A stretch of DNA of 64,000 bases from Micrococcus sp. EYE_212 (GTDB taxonomy: Bacteria > Actinomycetota > Actinomycetes > Actinomycetales > Micrococcaceae), in NCBI RefSeq assembly GCF_023147585.1, contig NZ_JAHXOZ010000003.1, forward strand, positions 1-64,000. Reading direction: 5' to 3'. The notes beneath the pieces were generated by a model. It was not told the origin of the DNA and searched no databases. It was given only the letters and a program-made list of their open reading frames with translations. Position 1 is the stretch's first letter; each line of letters opens with the position of its first letter. Of the stretch, positions 1 to 8,935 are shown one piece after another. Both the position numbers and the translations under genes were made by a program.

Positions 1-123
1 CTTCACGCATTTTCGTGAGACCCCCATCGCGGCGGCGATGTGGGCTTGAGCCCATCCGGCTTGGTGGCGTTGGACGATGAGTCGACGACCGTGAACGGTC
101 AGGCGGGCGCTACCGTGGGACAT
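1..123 (-). CDS. IS481-family transposase, N-terminal part (runs off left edge)
   Basis: The minus strand reads from an ATG at 123 to the window edge, giving 41 codons. The peptide begins MSHGSARLTVHGRRLIVQRH and continues with a helix-turn-helix (WAQAHIAAAMGVSRKCVK). This is the characteristic N-terminus of IS481-family DDE transposases (SARLTxHGRRxLV followed by an HTH). The catalytic core and the left IS end lie outside the window. The ATG is preceded by AGAGG about 5 nt upstream, and that site lies inside a strong hairpin (see 124-183). No frameshift is visible in the part present, so this copy may be intact, unlike the decayed IS481 remnant near 58.5 kb. Confidence 0.8.
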   Translation of the reverse strand, partial: MSHGSARLTVHGRRLIVQRHQAGWAQAHIAAAMGVSRKCVK

Positions 124-183
124 GAGAACCTCTGGGTTTGTGATGTGGGCCTTAGACAAGCCACATCCCACCCGGAGGTTCTC
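124..183 (-). promoter_or_regulatory. Hairpin sequestering the transposase ribosome-binding site
   Basis: Bases 124-137 pair with 170-183 (14 bp with one G-U pair) and 142-148 pair with 161-167 (7 bp), leaving a 12-nt loop at 149-160. On the minus strand the inner arm ends directly at the transposase ATG and contains its AGAGG ribosome-binding site. A transcript entering from outside would fold and hide that site. The same logic, fold-back inhibition of impinging transcripts, is known for IS10 and IS50. A candidate IS terminus (TGT reading inward) sits at 158, which would place part of the distal arm in flanking DNA; the boundary is not resolved. Confidence 0.5.
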
Positions 184-230
184 CTTTGTTCAAGCTCCCT
201 CGTGCCACCAACGTCCTGACCGGGTACACC

Positions 231-236
231 TAGGCT
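231..236 (+). promoter_or_regulatory. -10 hexamer TAGGCT, leaderless spacing to lplA
   Basis: TAGGCT ends 6 nt before the lplA ATG at 243 and no Shine-Dalgarno sequence is present, so transcription probably starts at the initiation codon. Confidence 0.5.
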
Positions 237-242
237 GGCGGC

Positions 243-1316
243 ATGACCACGAACCAGGACAGCGCCCACCACGGGGAGTACAAGGTGATCGGCGGCAAGC
301 TGGTGGCCGCAGACCTCACCCTCCACGACGGCCGCATCGCCACGGCCAGCATCAACGGCGACTTCTTCCTCGAGCCCGACGAGGCGCTCGAGGACCTCAA
401 CGCGGCCGTGGCCGGGCTCTCGGCCGACGTGGAGCACCGCGCCATCCGGGCGGCGGTGGAGCAGGGCCTGCGGCCCGAGGCCGAGCTGTTCGGCGTCGAC
501 GCCTTCGCGATCGCCTCCGCGGTGCGCCGCGCCCTCGGCAAGTCGACCACGTGGGAGGACCACCAGTGGGAGATCATCCCGCCGGAGCCGCTGCCGATCG
601 CGCTGACGGTCGCCCTCGACGAGGTCCTCACCCGCCAGGTGGCCGAGGGACGGCGGAACCCGACCATGCGGCTGTGGCAGTGGAATGAGCCCGCCGTCGT
701 GATCGGGGCCTTCCAGTCGCTCGCCAACGAGGTCGACCCGGAGGGCGTGGAGCGGCACGCGATCAACGTGGTGCGGCGGATCTCCGGCGGCGGCGCGATG
801 TTCATGGAGGCGGACAACTGCGTCACGTACTCGCTGCACGTGCCGCAGTCCCTCGTGGACGGCCTCGAGACCGCTGAGACCTACCCGTTCCTCGACGAGT
901 GGACCATGGACGCGCTCGGCCGCCTCGGCGTGGAGGCGTTCTACCAGCCGCTCAACGACATCGCCACGCCCCAGGGAAAGATCGGCGGGGCCGCCCAGAA
1001 GCGCGTGGGGGAGTCCGGCCTCCTGCACCACGTCACCATGAGCTACGACATCGACGCGGTCAAGATGCTCGAGGTCCTGCGGATCGGCCGCGAGAAGCTG
1101 CGCGGCAAGGGCGTCGCCTCGGCGAAGAAGCGGGTGGACCCGCTGCGCCGTCAGACCGGCGTCCCCCGCGTTGAGATCTGGGAGACCATGATGGCCACCT
1201 TCGAGGAGCGGTACGGGGCGCGGCGCGTCGACCTCGACGCCGAGACCCGCGCCGAGGCCGAGGAGCTGGCCCGCACGAAGTTCGCCACGCCGGAGTGGAC
1301 CGCCCGCGTCCCGTGA
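243..1316 (+). CDS. lplA: Lipoate-protein ligase A family protein with N-terminal accessory domain
   Basis: A 357-residue protein of the biotin/lipoate A/B ligase family. It should activate lipoate with ATP and attach it to E2 and H proteins of 2-oxoacid dehydrogenases and glycine cleavage. Residues 178-184 (RRISGGG) are the lipoyl-AMP loop and 245-254 (GKIGGAAQKR) carry the catalytic lysine motif. Residues about 13-100 (start GEYKVIGGKLVAADL, with FFLEPDEALEDLN) resemble the LplA accessory domain, which in Escherichia coli LplA is C-terminal. The domain order therefore appears reversed. The ATG at 243 fits a leaderless start. The gene converges on pepN with only 28 nt between them. The family is clear; exact substrate preference (lipoate or octanoate transfer) is not. 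Confidence 0.85.
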   Translation: MTTNQDSAHHGEYKVIGGKLVAADLTLHDGRIATASINGDFFLEPDEALEDLNAAVAGLSADVEHRAIRAAVEQGLRPEAELFGVDAFAIASAVRRALGKSTTWEDHQWEIIPPEPLPIALTVALDEVLTRQVAEGRRNPTMRLWQWNEPAVVIGAFQSLANEVDPEGVERHAINVVRRISGGGAMFMEADNCVTYSLHVPQSLVDGLETAETYPFLDEWTMDALGRLGVEAFYQPLNDIATPQGKIGGAAQKRVGESGLLHHVTMSYDIDAVKMLEVLRIGREKLRGKGVASAKKRVDPLRRQTGVPRVEIWETMMATFEERYGARRVDLDAETRAEAEELARTKFATPEWTARVP

Positions 1317-1344
1317 CCGGGCGGCTCACCCCTGCGCAGCCCGC

Positions 1345-4005
1345 CTACCCCTCGAGGTCGTGCTGGGCCGCCTGCACCCGCAGGGACCGGCGCAGCGCGT
1401 CCGTGTGCTCCACGACGAGGCGGCGCAGGGCGCCCGGGGCGTCCGGGTGGCCGTCGATCCAGCGCTGGGCGGCGGCGAGCGTGGGGTGGCGCTCCTGGTC
1501 CTCGGCACCGCCCGGCACCGCGTGCTGGTGCCCCGGGAACAGCCCGCCGATCGCGCGGCTGGCCAGCCCGTTCGACCGGCTCGCCCACACCAGCTCCAGC
1601 CGCGGCCAGAACCCGTCCTCGTGGGCGGCGAGCAGCTCCACGGAGCCCGCGGCGAAGCCGGCGGCCGTGGCGGAGAGCAGGTCGTTGGACAGCTCGACGC
1701 CGTCGGCGGTGCGCCCGGCCATGACGGCCTCCCACGCTGCGGCCTTCACGCCGGGCTCGGGGCGCGCGGCGAGGGCGAGGCGGTGCCACGTGACCGTCTG
1801 CGCGGTGCGCTTCGCCTCGAGCTCGGCGTCCAGGCGGGCCGCATCGGCCTGGCCGGTCGCGGCGAGGGCCTGGAGCACGAGCCAGCGCACCTCGGCGTCC
1901 ACGGCGAGCCCGGGGGCCGCCGTGCCGGGCGAGACCAGCAGGGCCTCGGCCAGAGAGCCCGCCAGCGCCGCGTCGGCGCGCGCCACGAGCGCCCACGTGC
2001 GGGCCGCCGTGCGCTGGCGGTCGGAGCCGGCCTCGAGCGTGCGGGTCTGCTCGGCCAGCTCGGTGCCGAGCCGCGAGCGCAGGGCGGCGCGGTCCTCGGC
2101 CCGGGCGTACTGGGACACCGCGGCGGCGGCCTGGGCGAGCACCTGGGTGTGGACGCCGACGGTCTCGATCCCGGCGGAGAGCTGCCCCACCGCGGTCACG
2201 AAGCGCTCCACGGGCAGCGCGCCGTCGCGCGTCATCGACCACAGGGCTGCCCACACGGTGGCCTCGGCCAGCGGATCCGCGATCGGGTGAGCGAGCACCG
2301 CCTCGAGCGAGGCGTCGTCCACCTCCACGGCCGCGTACGTGAGGTCCTCGTCGTTGGGCAGCACGAGCCGGACGCCCTCCGGCACCTCGAGCCCGGCCAG
2401 CGGCACCGCGGCGCCCTCGGCACCGCCCGGCACGTCGACGGTGGCCTGGCCGGTGCGCACGAGCACACCGTCCTCGTCGGGCGTGAACACGCCCACCTTC
2501 ACCACGTGGGGGCGCAGCACCTGGCGGCCCGTGACGGGATCCCGGCCCTCCTGGTGCAGGAGGACGGCGCCGTCGTCCCCCGCCTCCACCCGCAGGCGCG
2601 GCACGCCCGAGGTGTGCAGCCACGCGTCCGCCCACGCGCCCATGTCCCGCCCCGAGGCGGCCTCGAGGGCCGCCATGAAGTCGGCGAGCTCCGCGTTGCC
2701 CCACGCGTGGGCGCGGAAGTAGCGGCGTGCGGCGTCGAGGAACGCGTCCCGGCCGACGAACGCCACGAGCTGCTTGAGCACCGAGGCGCCCTTGGCGTAC
2801 GTGATGCCGTCGAAGTTCTGCCGCGCGGCCTCGAGGTCCACGATGTCCGCGACGATCGGGTGTGTGGTCGGCAGCTGGTCCTGCACGTAGGCCCACGCCT
2901 TGCGGCGCGAGGCGAAGGTGACCCACGCGTCGGAGAACTCCGTGGCCTCCGCGGCGCCGAGCGAGCCCATGAAGTCCGCGAACGACTCCTTGAGCCACAG
3001 GTCGTCCCACCAGCGCATCGTCACGAGGTCGCCGAACCACATGTGCGCCATCTCGTGGAGGATCACGGTGGCCCTGCCCTCGTACTGCACGGCGGTGGCC
3101 CGCGAGGTGAACACGAAGTCCTCCGTGAAGGTCACCAGCCCCGGGTTCTCCATGGCTCCGAGGTTGTACTCGGGCACGAACGCCTGGTCGTACTTGCCCC
3201 ACTCGTAGGGCACGCCGAAGAGCCCGTGGAAGAAGTCCAGCCCGCGCTTCGTCACCGCGAACACGGCCTCCGGGTCGAACGCGTCGGCCATCGTCTGCCG
3301 CGTGAACAGGCGCAGCGGCACGGGCGCGGCACCGGTGGCCGCATCGCCGTCCCAGCGGTCCTCCCAGCTCGCGTAGGGGCCGGCCAGCAGCGTCGTGATG
3401 TAGGTGGACTGGGCGAGCGTGGGCTCGAAGTCCACGCGCACGACGCCGTCGCCTGCCTCCGTGCGCGACGCCTCGGGCCGGTTGGAGGCCAGCACCCAGT
3501 CGGCCGGGCCGGTGAGGGCGAAGGTGAAGGCGCCCTTGAGGTCCGGCTGCTCGAAGTCCGGGAAGACGCGGCGCGCGTCCGCGGGCTCGTACTGCGTGTA
3601 GAGGTACACCTGGCCGTCGGCCGGGTCCGCGAAGCGGTGCAGCCCCTCGCCCGAGCGCGAGTAGCGCGAGGCGCCCTTCAGGACCACGTCGTTCTCGGCC
3701 GCCAGGCCGGGCAGCAGGACGCGGGCCTCGCCGACCACCTCGGCGAGGTCCAGGGCTGCGCCGTTGAGCTCCACCGCATCCACCCCGGCGTGGATCCAGT
3801 CCAGGTGCGTGCTCGCGCCGGGCTCCGCGCACGCGAAGCGGATCCGCGCCTCCACCGGGTAGGTGTCCTGCTCGAGGTCGCGGGCGGCCGAGAGGTCCAC
3901 GTGGACGTCGTACGCGCTCACGGTGAGCAGCCGGGAGCGCTCGAAGGCCTCGGCACGGGTCACGTTGGTCTGGTCGAGGTCGGGCGCGGGCACGACGTCG
4001 GGCAC
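1345..4005 (-). CDS. pepN: Aminopeptidase N, M1 family zinc metallopeptidase
   Basis: From a GTG at 4005 with GGAGA upstream this gives 886 residues, normal for actinobacterial PepN (about 850-870). It removes N-terminal residues from peptides in the cytoplasm. The exopeptidase motif GAMEN is at 283-287 and the zinc site HEMAH at 317-321, followed by the conserved WFGDLVTMRWWDDLWLKESF block that supplies the third zinc ligand Glu. The C-terminal half is the alpha-helical ERAP1-like domain. The reading frame stays open upstream into the glgC region, but the MalQ-like codons there are shadow sequence; the GTG start gives the family N-terminus (TRAEAFERSRLLTVSAYDV). It lies 62 nt downstream of glgC on the same strand. 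Confidence 0.95.
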   Translation of the reverse strand: MPDVVPAPDLDQTNVTRAEAFERSRLLTVSAYDVHVDLSAARDLEQDTYPVEARIRFACAEPGASTHLDWIHAGVDAVELNGAALDLAEVVGEARVLLPGLAAENDVVLKGASRYSRSGEGLHRFADPADGQVYLYTQYEPADARRVFPDFEQPDLKGAFTFALTGPADWVLASNRPEASRTEAGDGVVRVDFEPTLAQSTYITTLLAGPYASWEDRWDGDAATGAAPVPLRLFTRQTMADAFDPEAVFAVTKRGLDFFHGLFGVPYEWGKYDQAFVPEYNLGAMENPGLVTFTEDFVFTSRATAVQYEGRATVILHEMAHMWFGDLVTMRWWDDLWLKESFADFMGSLGAAEATEFSDAWVTFASRRKAWAYVQDQLPTTHPIVADIVDLEAARQNFDGITYAKGASVLKQLVAFVGRDAFLDAARRYFRAHAWGNAELADFMAALEAASGRDMGAWADAWLHTSGVPRLRVEAGDDGAVLLHQEGRDPVTGRQVLRPHVVKVGVFTPDEDGVLVRTGQATVDVPGGAEGAAVPLAGLEVPEGVRLVLPNDEDLTYAAVEVDDASLEAVLAHPIADPLAEATVWAALWSMTRDGALPVERFVTAVGQLSAGIETVGVHTQVLAQAAAAVSQYARAEDRAALRSRLGTELAEQTRTLEAGSDRQRTAARTWALVARADAALAGSLAEALLVSPGTAAPGLAVDAEVRWLVLQALAATGQADAARLDAELEAKRTAQTVTWHRLALAARPEPGVKAAAWEAVMAGRTADGVELSNDLLSATAAGFAAGSVELLAAHEDGFWPRLELVWASRSNGLASRAIGGLFPGHQHAVPGGAEDQERHPTLAAAQRWIDGHPDAPGALRRLVVEHTDALRRSLRVQAAQHDLEG

Positions 4006-4067
4006 GGGTGTTCTCCGGTCTGTGGGGTGGGAGCGGGCGGGGGAGCGAGACGGGGGACCGGTGCGGG

Positions 4068-5312
4068 TCAGCGCGGCGCCGGCACGGACTGGCCCTTCGA
4101 GAGCACGGTCAGGCCCGAGTCCGTCACGGTGTAGCCGTTGGCCTCGTCCTCCGCTCGGTCGAAGCCGATGCGCGCGCCGGGCGGGACCACCACGTTCTTG
4201 TCGAGGATGGCGTTGCGGACGTGGGCGCCCTCCCCCACGACGACGGAGTCCAGGAGCACGGACTGCTCGACCCACGCCTCGTTCGCGACGCGGACGTCCG
4301 TGGACAGCACGGACTGGGCCACCGTGCCGCCCGAGACGACGACGCCCTGCGAGAGGATCGAGTCGTTCGCGCTGCCGGGGCGGCGCGAGGCCGAGCGCAC
4401 CAGCTTCGCCGGCGGGGAGACGGACTGCCGCGTGTACAGCGGCCACTCGCGGTTGTAGAGGTTGAACTCCGGCCACGGCTGCACGAGGTCCATGTGCGCG
4501 TCGTAGTAGGAGTCCAGCGTGCCCACGTCCCGCCAGTAGTGCTTGCCGGGGGTGCCGCCGGGGACCTCGTTGGCGGTGAAGTCGTAGACGCCGGCCTCGC
4601 CGCGGTCCACGAAGTAGGGGACGATGTCCCCGCCCATGTCGTTGTTGGAGTGCGGGTTGGCGTCGTCCGCGTTGAGCGCCTCCACGAGGGCGTCCGTGTC
4701 GAACACGTAGTTGCCCATGGAGGCCAGGAACTGGGACGGGTCGTCCGGCAGGCCCGGGGTGGTGGCGGGCTTCTCCACGAACGCCTTGATGCGCTCGGGG
4801 GAGGACGGGTCGGTCTCGATGACGCCGAACTGGTCCGCGAGGTCCAGCGGCTGGCGCACGGCGGCCACGGTGGCCTTCGCGCCGGAGGCGATGTGCTGGT
4901 CCACCATCTGCTGGAAGTCCATGTGGTAGACGTGGTCCGCGCCGATCACCACGACGATGTCCGGGCGCGCGTCAGCGATGAGGTTCATGGACTGGTAGAT
5001 GGCGTTCGCCGAGCCCGTGAACCAGTCCTTGCCGCGGCGCTGCTGCGCCGGGACGGTGGCCACGTAGTTGTTGAGCATGGTGGACATGCGCCACGTCTCG
5101 GAGATGTGCCGGTCCAGCGAGTGCGACTTGTACTGCGTCAGCACCACGATCTCGCGGTAGCGCGAGTTCACCAGGTTGGAGAGCGCGAAGTCGATCAGCC
5201 GGTACGTGCCGCCGAAGGGGACGGCCGGCTTGGCCCGGTCGGCGGTGAGGGGCATGAGACGCTTGCCCTCGCCGCCCGCCAGCACCACGGACAGGACCTT
5301 CTTCTGCACCAT
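4068..5312 (-). CDS. glgC: Glucose-1-phosphate adenylyltransferase (ADP-glucose pyrophosphorylase)
   Basis: A 414-residue protein that makes ADP-glucose from ATP and glucose-1-phosphate for glycogen or maltose-1-phosphate synthesis. The nucleotidyltransferase signature [13 protein letters not shown] is at 11-23 and AKPAVPFGG at 28-35. The C-terminal part from about residue 290 has the left-handed beta-helix hexapeptide pattern of GlgC. Length matches bacterial GlgC (about 405-430). A GAGGAG-type ribosome-binding site lies about 10 nt before the ATG at 5312. It is divergent from glgA with a 114-nt shared promoter region, the usual actinobacterial arrangement. Confidence 0.96.
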   Translation of the reverse strand: MVQKKVLSVVLAGGEGKRLMPLTADRAKPAVPFGGTYRLIDFALSNLVNSRYREIVVLTQYKSHSLDRHISETWRMSTMLNNYVATVPAQQRRGKDWFTGSANAIYQSMNLIADARPDIVVVIGADHVYHMDFQQMVDQHIASGAKATVAAVRQPLDLADQFGVIETDPSSPERIKAFVEKPATTPGLPDDPSQFLASMGNYVFDTDALVEALNADDANPHSNNDMGGDIVPYFVDRGEAGVYDFTANEVPGGTPGKHYWRDVGTLDSYYDAHMDLVQPWPEFNLYNREWPLYTRQSVSPPAKLVRSASRRPGSANDSILSQGVVVSGGTVAQSVLSTDVRVANEAWVEQSVLLDSVVVGEGAHVRNAILDKNVVVPPGARIGFDRAEDEANGYTVTDSGLTVLSKGQSVPAPR

Positions 5313-5414
5313 CGGGGACCACTCCTCATTCCGGGGACGCGCCTCGTCGCCGAGCCCGCTCGGGCCCGGCCTCTGTCGGTCCCGTCAGGCTATCCGGCCC
5401 GAGGGGCGCTCGAC

Positions 5415-5420
5415 TAGGTT
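5415..5420 (+). promoter_or_regulatory. -10 hexamer TAGGTT upstream of glgA
   Basis: TAGGTT ends 6 nt before the glgA GTG at 5427. The spacer is itself GGAGGC, so leaderless and Shine-Dalgarno initiation are both possible. Confidence 0.45.
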
Positions 5421-5426
5421 GGAGGC

Positions 5427-6623
5427 GTGCGCATCGACATCGTGAGCAAAGAGTTCCCCCCGTCCATCTACGGCGGCGCCGGAGTCCACGTCGCGGAGCT
5501 GACGCGTGTGCTCGCGTCCCGCGCCGACCTCGTCGTCCACGCGTTCGGGGAGCCCCGCGAGCGGGACTACCACGGCGCCGCCGTGCACTCCTACCCGAAT
5601 CCCCAGGGGTTCGAGGCGGAGAACGGCGCCGTCCAGACCCTGGCCACCGACCTCACCATGGTCGGCGCCTTCGAGGGCGCGGACGTGATCCACTCCCACA
5701 CGTGGTACGCCAACATGGCCGGCCACCTCGGCAAGCTCATGCACGGCGTCCCGCACGTGCTCTCCGCCCACTCCCTCGAGCCCCTGCGCCCGTGGAAGGC
5801 CGAGCAGCTCGGCGGCGGCTACGCGATCTCCAGCTGGGCCGAGTCCACCGCGTACCACGGCGCCGACGCCGTCATCGCGGTCTCGGACGGCATGCGCCGG
5901 GACATCCTGGCCTGCTACCCGGACGTCGACCCCGCCAAGGTGCACACCGTGCACAACGGGATCGACACCCAGGTGTGGACCCCGCAGACCGGCACCGGCG
6001 CCCTCGAGAAGTACGGGATCGACCCGGGCAAGCCCTCGGTCGCGTTCGTCGGGCGCATCACCCGCCAGAAGGGCGTCCCGCACCTGCTGCGCGCCGCTCT
6101 GCAGCTGCCCCCGGAGGTCCAGCTCGTGCTGTGCGTCGGCGCCCCGGACACCCCGGAGCTCGCGTCGGAGGTCAACGGCCTCATCGCGCAGCTGCGCGGG
6201 CAGCGCGAGGGCGTCGTCGTGATCGAGGGCATGATCCCGCGCCACGAGGTCATGGAGATCCTCACCTCCGCCACCGTGTTCGCCTGCCCCTCCGTCTACG
6301 AGCCCCTGGGCATCGTCAACCTCGAGGCCATGGCGTGCGGCACCGCGGTCGTCGCCTCCGCCGTGGGCGGCATCCCCGAGGTCGTCGAGGACGGCGCCAC
6401 CGGCCTGCTCGTGCACGTCGAGCAGGTGGCCGACGGCACCGGCACGCCGGTGGACGAGGACGGCTTCGCGGCCGACTTCGCCGCCGCCCTCACGCGCGTG
6501 CTGGAGGACCCGGAGCAGGCCCGCCGCATGGGCGAGGCCGGCCGGAGGCGCGCGGTCGAGCACTTCTCCTGGGACACCATCGCCGAGCGCACGCTCGAGG
6601 TGTACCGCTCCGTCCTCGACTGA
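5427..6623 (+). CDS. glgA: Glycogen synthase, GT4 type (GlgA/GlgM family)
   Basis: A 398-residue GT4 glycosyltransferase that uses ADP-glucose. It opens with [14 protein letters not shown], the sugar-nucleotide binding loop. It then shows [17 protein letters not shown] (about 208-216) and the retaining-glycosyltransferase E-x7-E motif in [16 protein letters not shown] (about 291-306). Mycobacterial relatives (GlgM) make alpha-maltose-1-phosphate rather than extending glycogen, so the acceptor cannot be fixed from sequence alone. The length fits the actinobacterial family rather than the GT5 enterobacterial GlgA (477 residues). The GTG start at 5427 is supported by GGAGG just upstream. It is divergent from glgC, which supplies its donor. 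Confidence 0.92.
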   Translation: MRIDIVSKEFPPSIYGGAGVHVAELTRVLASRADLVVHAFGEPRERDYHGAAVHSYPNPQGFEAENGAVQTLATDLTMVGAFEGADVIHSHTWYANMAGHLGKLMHGVPHVLSAHSLEPLRPWKAEQLGGGYAISSWAESTAYHGADAVIAVSDGMRRDILACYPDVDPAKVHTVHNGIDTQVWTPQTGTGALEKYGIDPGKPSVAFVGRITRQKGVPHLLRAALQLPPEVQLVLCVGAPDTPELASEVNGLIAQLRGQREGVVVIEGMIPRHEVMEILTSATVFACPSVYEPLGIVNLEAMACGTAVVASAVGGIPEVVEDGATGLLVHVEQVADGTGTPVDEDGFAADFAAALTRVLEDPEQARRMGEAGRRRAVEHFSWDTIAERTLEVYRSVLD

Positions 6624-6700
6624 GGCCGGCCAGCTCCGCGACGGCGCGGACAGGGCTGTGCCGCCCGGCCGAGGCGGAGCGCGCCGCCGTCCCCGAACGC

Positions 6701-6743
6701 CCGAGGGCCCGGAGACCCCCCTGGGGGATCTCCGGGCCCTCGG
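6701..6743. terminator. Bidirectional hairpin terminator between glgA and acyl-CoA oxidase
   Basis: A 15-bp perfect stem (6701-6715 with 6729-6743) closes over a C-rich/G-rich loop that pairs further. It sits between two convergent genes and can serve both. Confidence 0.7.
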
Positions 6744-6781
6744 TCCGTCCGCGCCGGGCGACCGGCGCGGACGGGTGTGGG

Positions 6782-8935
6782 TCAGGACCGGCGCAGCCGG
6801 GAGGCCTTGGACTTGGCCTCCTTGCGCTGGCGCTCCCGGAGGACCTTCTCGTCCTCGGGGGCGGTGCCGGAGGCGCGCAGCTGCTCGAAGTAGCGGTGGG
6901 CCTCCTCCTGGCGCTCGGCCTCGACGTCGGTGGCGACCTCCATGCGCAGGTGCTTCTGCTCGAGGCCGTAGGCCTCCACGAGCTCCAGCGCGAAGGGGCG
7001 CAGGCGCTCGGCCAGGCGGTTGACGTAGCCGCGCAGGGCGCGGGCGCGCTGGCTGGAGACGCGGCCATGGGCCACGAACCAGCCCAGGTCGTCCTCGATG
7101 AGGCGCAGCGCGAAGAGGTCGCGCAGCCAGGTGAGCACGGTGGCGGTGGCCTCGTCCTCGATCGCGTCCACGGCCCGGGTGAACGCCTCCCACTGGAGGA
7201 GCTCGGCGTGGTTGCGCGCCGCCTCGACCAGCTCGTGCTGGCGCGTGTTGAACGCCTCGGCCTGGGCCTGCTGGCCCTTGCCTCGGGCGCCCGAGAGGGT
7301 GCCCGCGATGTCCGCCGTCTTGGCGCGCACGCGGTCCTCGAGCAGCTCCCGCTGGACCGCGGGATCCTTGAACCAGTTCGCGGAGCGGCGCTCGGAGCCC
7401 GCGTCCGCCACGGTCTGGACCACCTTGGGCAGGCCGGTGCGGTGCAGGGCGTCGGAGGCCTGGAGGACCACGTAGCGGGACACGGCGCCGACCTCGAGGC
7501 GGCCGAACTCCTTGGAGTAGTCGGTCAGGAGGCGCTTGCCGACGAGCTGGAGCAGGACGGTGTTGTCGCCCTCGAAGGTGACGTAGACGTCCAGGTCGGC
7601 GCGCAGCTGGGTGACGCGGTTCTTGGCCATGAACCCGGTGCCGCCGCAGGCCTCGCGGGCCTCCTGGAGGGTGTCCAGGGCGTTCCAGGTGGTCAGGGGC
7701 TTGACGGCGGCCGCGAGGGTCTCCAGCTCCTGGCGGTCCACGTCGGTGTCCGCGCGGCCCGAGAACACGTCGTCGAACTTGACGGCGAGCTCGTTGGAGG
7801 AGAACGCGTCCGCGTAGGCGCGGGCCAGGCGGTCGATGAGGCGGCGCTGATGGTTCTGGTAGTCCAGCAGCACCTCCTCGCGCTCCGGGCTGGAGGCGTT
7901 GAACTGGCGGCGCTGTTCGCCGTAGGCGATGGCGCCGTGCAGGCCGAGGAAGGAGGCCGTCGTCGCGGCGATGGACAGGGACACGCGGCCCTGCACGAGG
8001 GTGCCGAGCATGGTGAAGAAGCGGCGCCCGGGGGAGTCGATCGGCGAGGTGTAGGTGCCGTCCTCGGCGACGTCGCCGTAGCGGTTCAGCAGGTTCGTGC
8101 GGGGCACCCGGACGTGGGTGAAGTGCAGGCGGCCGTTGTCGATGCCGTTGAGGCCGCCCTTGAGGCCGTCGTCCTCGCCGCCGACGCCGGGCAGGAACGC
8201 CCCGGACTCGTCGCGGATCGGCACGTAGAAGCAGTGCACGCCGTGGTTGACGCCCTGGGTGATGAGCTGGGCGAAGACCGTGGCGGCCTTGCCGTGCAGG
8301 GCGGCGTTGCCGAGGTAGTCCTTCCACGCGCCCTTGAACGGCGTGTGGATGACGAACTCCTGGGTGGCCTCGTCGTAGGTGGCCGTGGTGGCGATCGAGG
8401 CGACGTCGGAGCCGTGGCCGATCTCCGTCATGGCGAAGGCGCCGGGGATGGACAGGTCCATCGCGCCCGGCAGCCACCGGCGGTGGTGATCGGCGGTGCC
8501 GAGGTGGAGGATCGCGGAGCTGAAGAGGCCCCACTGCACGCCGGCCTTGATCTGGAGCGAGGGGTCGGCCACCACGAGGTCGCCGAACGCGGAGATGTTG
8601 CCGCCGTGGTTGTCGTCGCCGCCGAACTCGGCCGGGAAGGCGCGGTGGACGGCGCGGCTGTCCACGAGGATGCCGAGCTGGCCGAACACGCGCTGGCGGT
8701 GCTCGTCCATGCCCAGCAGCGGGTCGCGGTGCAGGGCCGGGTCCTTGGCGAGTTCGCGGGACTCACGGCGCTCCGCGGCCCAGCGGCCCAGGAGCGCCTC
8801 CTGGATCACGGCCGAGTCGAGGGACCCCGGGCGCGGGTGCTCGGGGGCGATCTCGGCGACGTCGTGGGGCAGGTCGGTGGGGGACGGGGGGACGTCGGTG
8901 ACGGCGTCGAGGCTGTGGTCGCGGGTGGTGGTCAT
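6782..8935 (-). CDS. Acyl-CoA oxidase / dehydrogenase family protein
   Basis: A 717-residue flavoprotein of the acyl-CoA oxidase family, catalysing the first, alpha-beta desaturation step of fatty acyl-CoA oxidation. Visible signatures are FAMTEIGHGSDVASI (FAD/substrate loop, about 173-187), EACGGTGFMAKNR near residue 430, and TFEGDNTVLLQLVGKRLL, which is typical of ACOX rather than short acyl-CoA dehydrogenases. The C-terminal extension rich in Glu, Arg and Lys is unassigned. The ATG at 8935 overlaps the upstream TetR stop codon by ATGA, so the two are translationally coupled. In M. tuberculosis an acyl-CoA dehydrogenase (fadE5) occupies the equivalent position beside fadA2-fabG4. Whether oxygen or ETF is the electron acceptor is not decided. 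Confidence 0.92.
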   Translation of the reverse strand: MTTTRDHSLDAVTDVPPSPTDLPHDVAEIAPEHPRPGSLDSAVIQEALLGRWAAERRESRELAKDPALHRDPLLGMDEHRQRVFGQLGILVDSRAVHRAFPAEFGGDDNHGGNISAFGDLVVADPSLQIKAGVQWGLFSSAILHLGTADHHRRWLPGAMDLSIPGAFAMTEIGHGSDVASIATTATYDEATQEFVIHTPFKGAWKDYLGNAALHGKAATVFAQLITQGVNHGVHCFYVPIRDESGAFLPGVGGEDDGLKGGLNGIDNGRLHFTHVRVPRTNLLNRYGDVAEDGTYTSPIDSPGRRFFTMLGTLVQGRVSLSIAATTASFLGLHGAIAYGEQRRQFNASSPEREEVLLDYQNHQRRLIDRLARAYADAFSSNELAVKFDDVFSGRADTDVDRQELETLAAAVKPLTTWNALDTLQEAREACGGTGFMAKNRVTQLRADLDVYVTFEGDNTVLLQLVGKRLLTDYSKEFGRLEVGAVSRYVVLQASDALHRTGLPKVVQTVADAGSERRSANWFKDPAVQRELLEDRVRAKTADIAGTLSGARGKGQQAQAEAFNTRQHELVEAARNHAELLQWEAFTRAVDAIEDEATATVLTWLRDLFALRLIEDDLGWFVAHGRVSSQRARALRGYVNRLAERLRPFALELVEAYGLEQKHLRMEVATDVEAERQEEAHRYFEQLRASGTAPEDEKVLRERQRKEAKSKASRLRRS

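Noticed and set aside
1345-4134. Long open frames on both strands across pepN
   Set aside because: Very GC-rich DNA leaves antisense frames open. Only the minus frame from GTG 4005 carries M1 peptidase motifs.
4006-4476. N-terminal extension of PepN to 4476
   Set aside because: The extension overlaps the 3' part of glgC and has no family similarity; GTG 4005 has a ribosome-binding site and gives the normal N-terminus.
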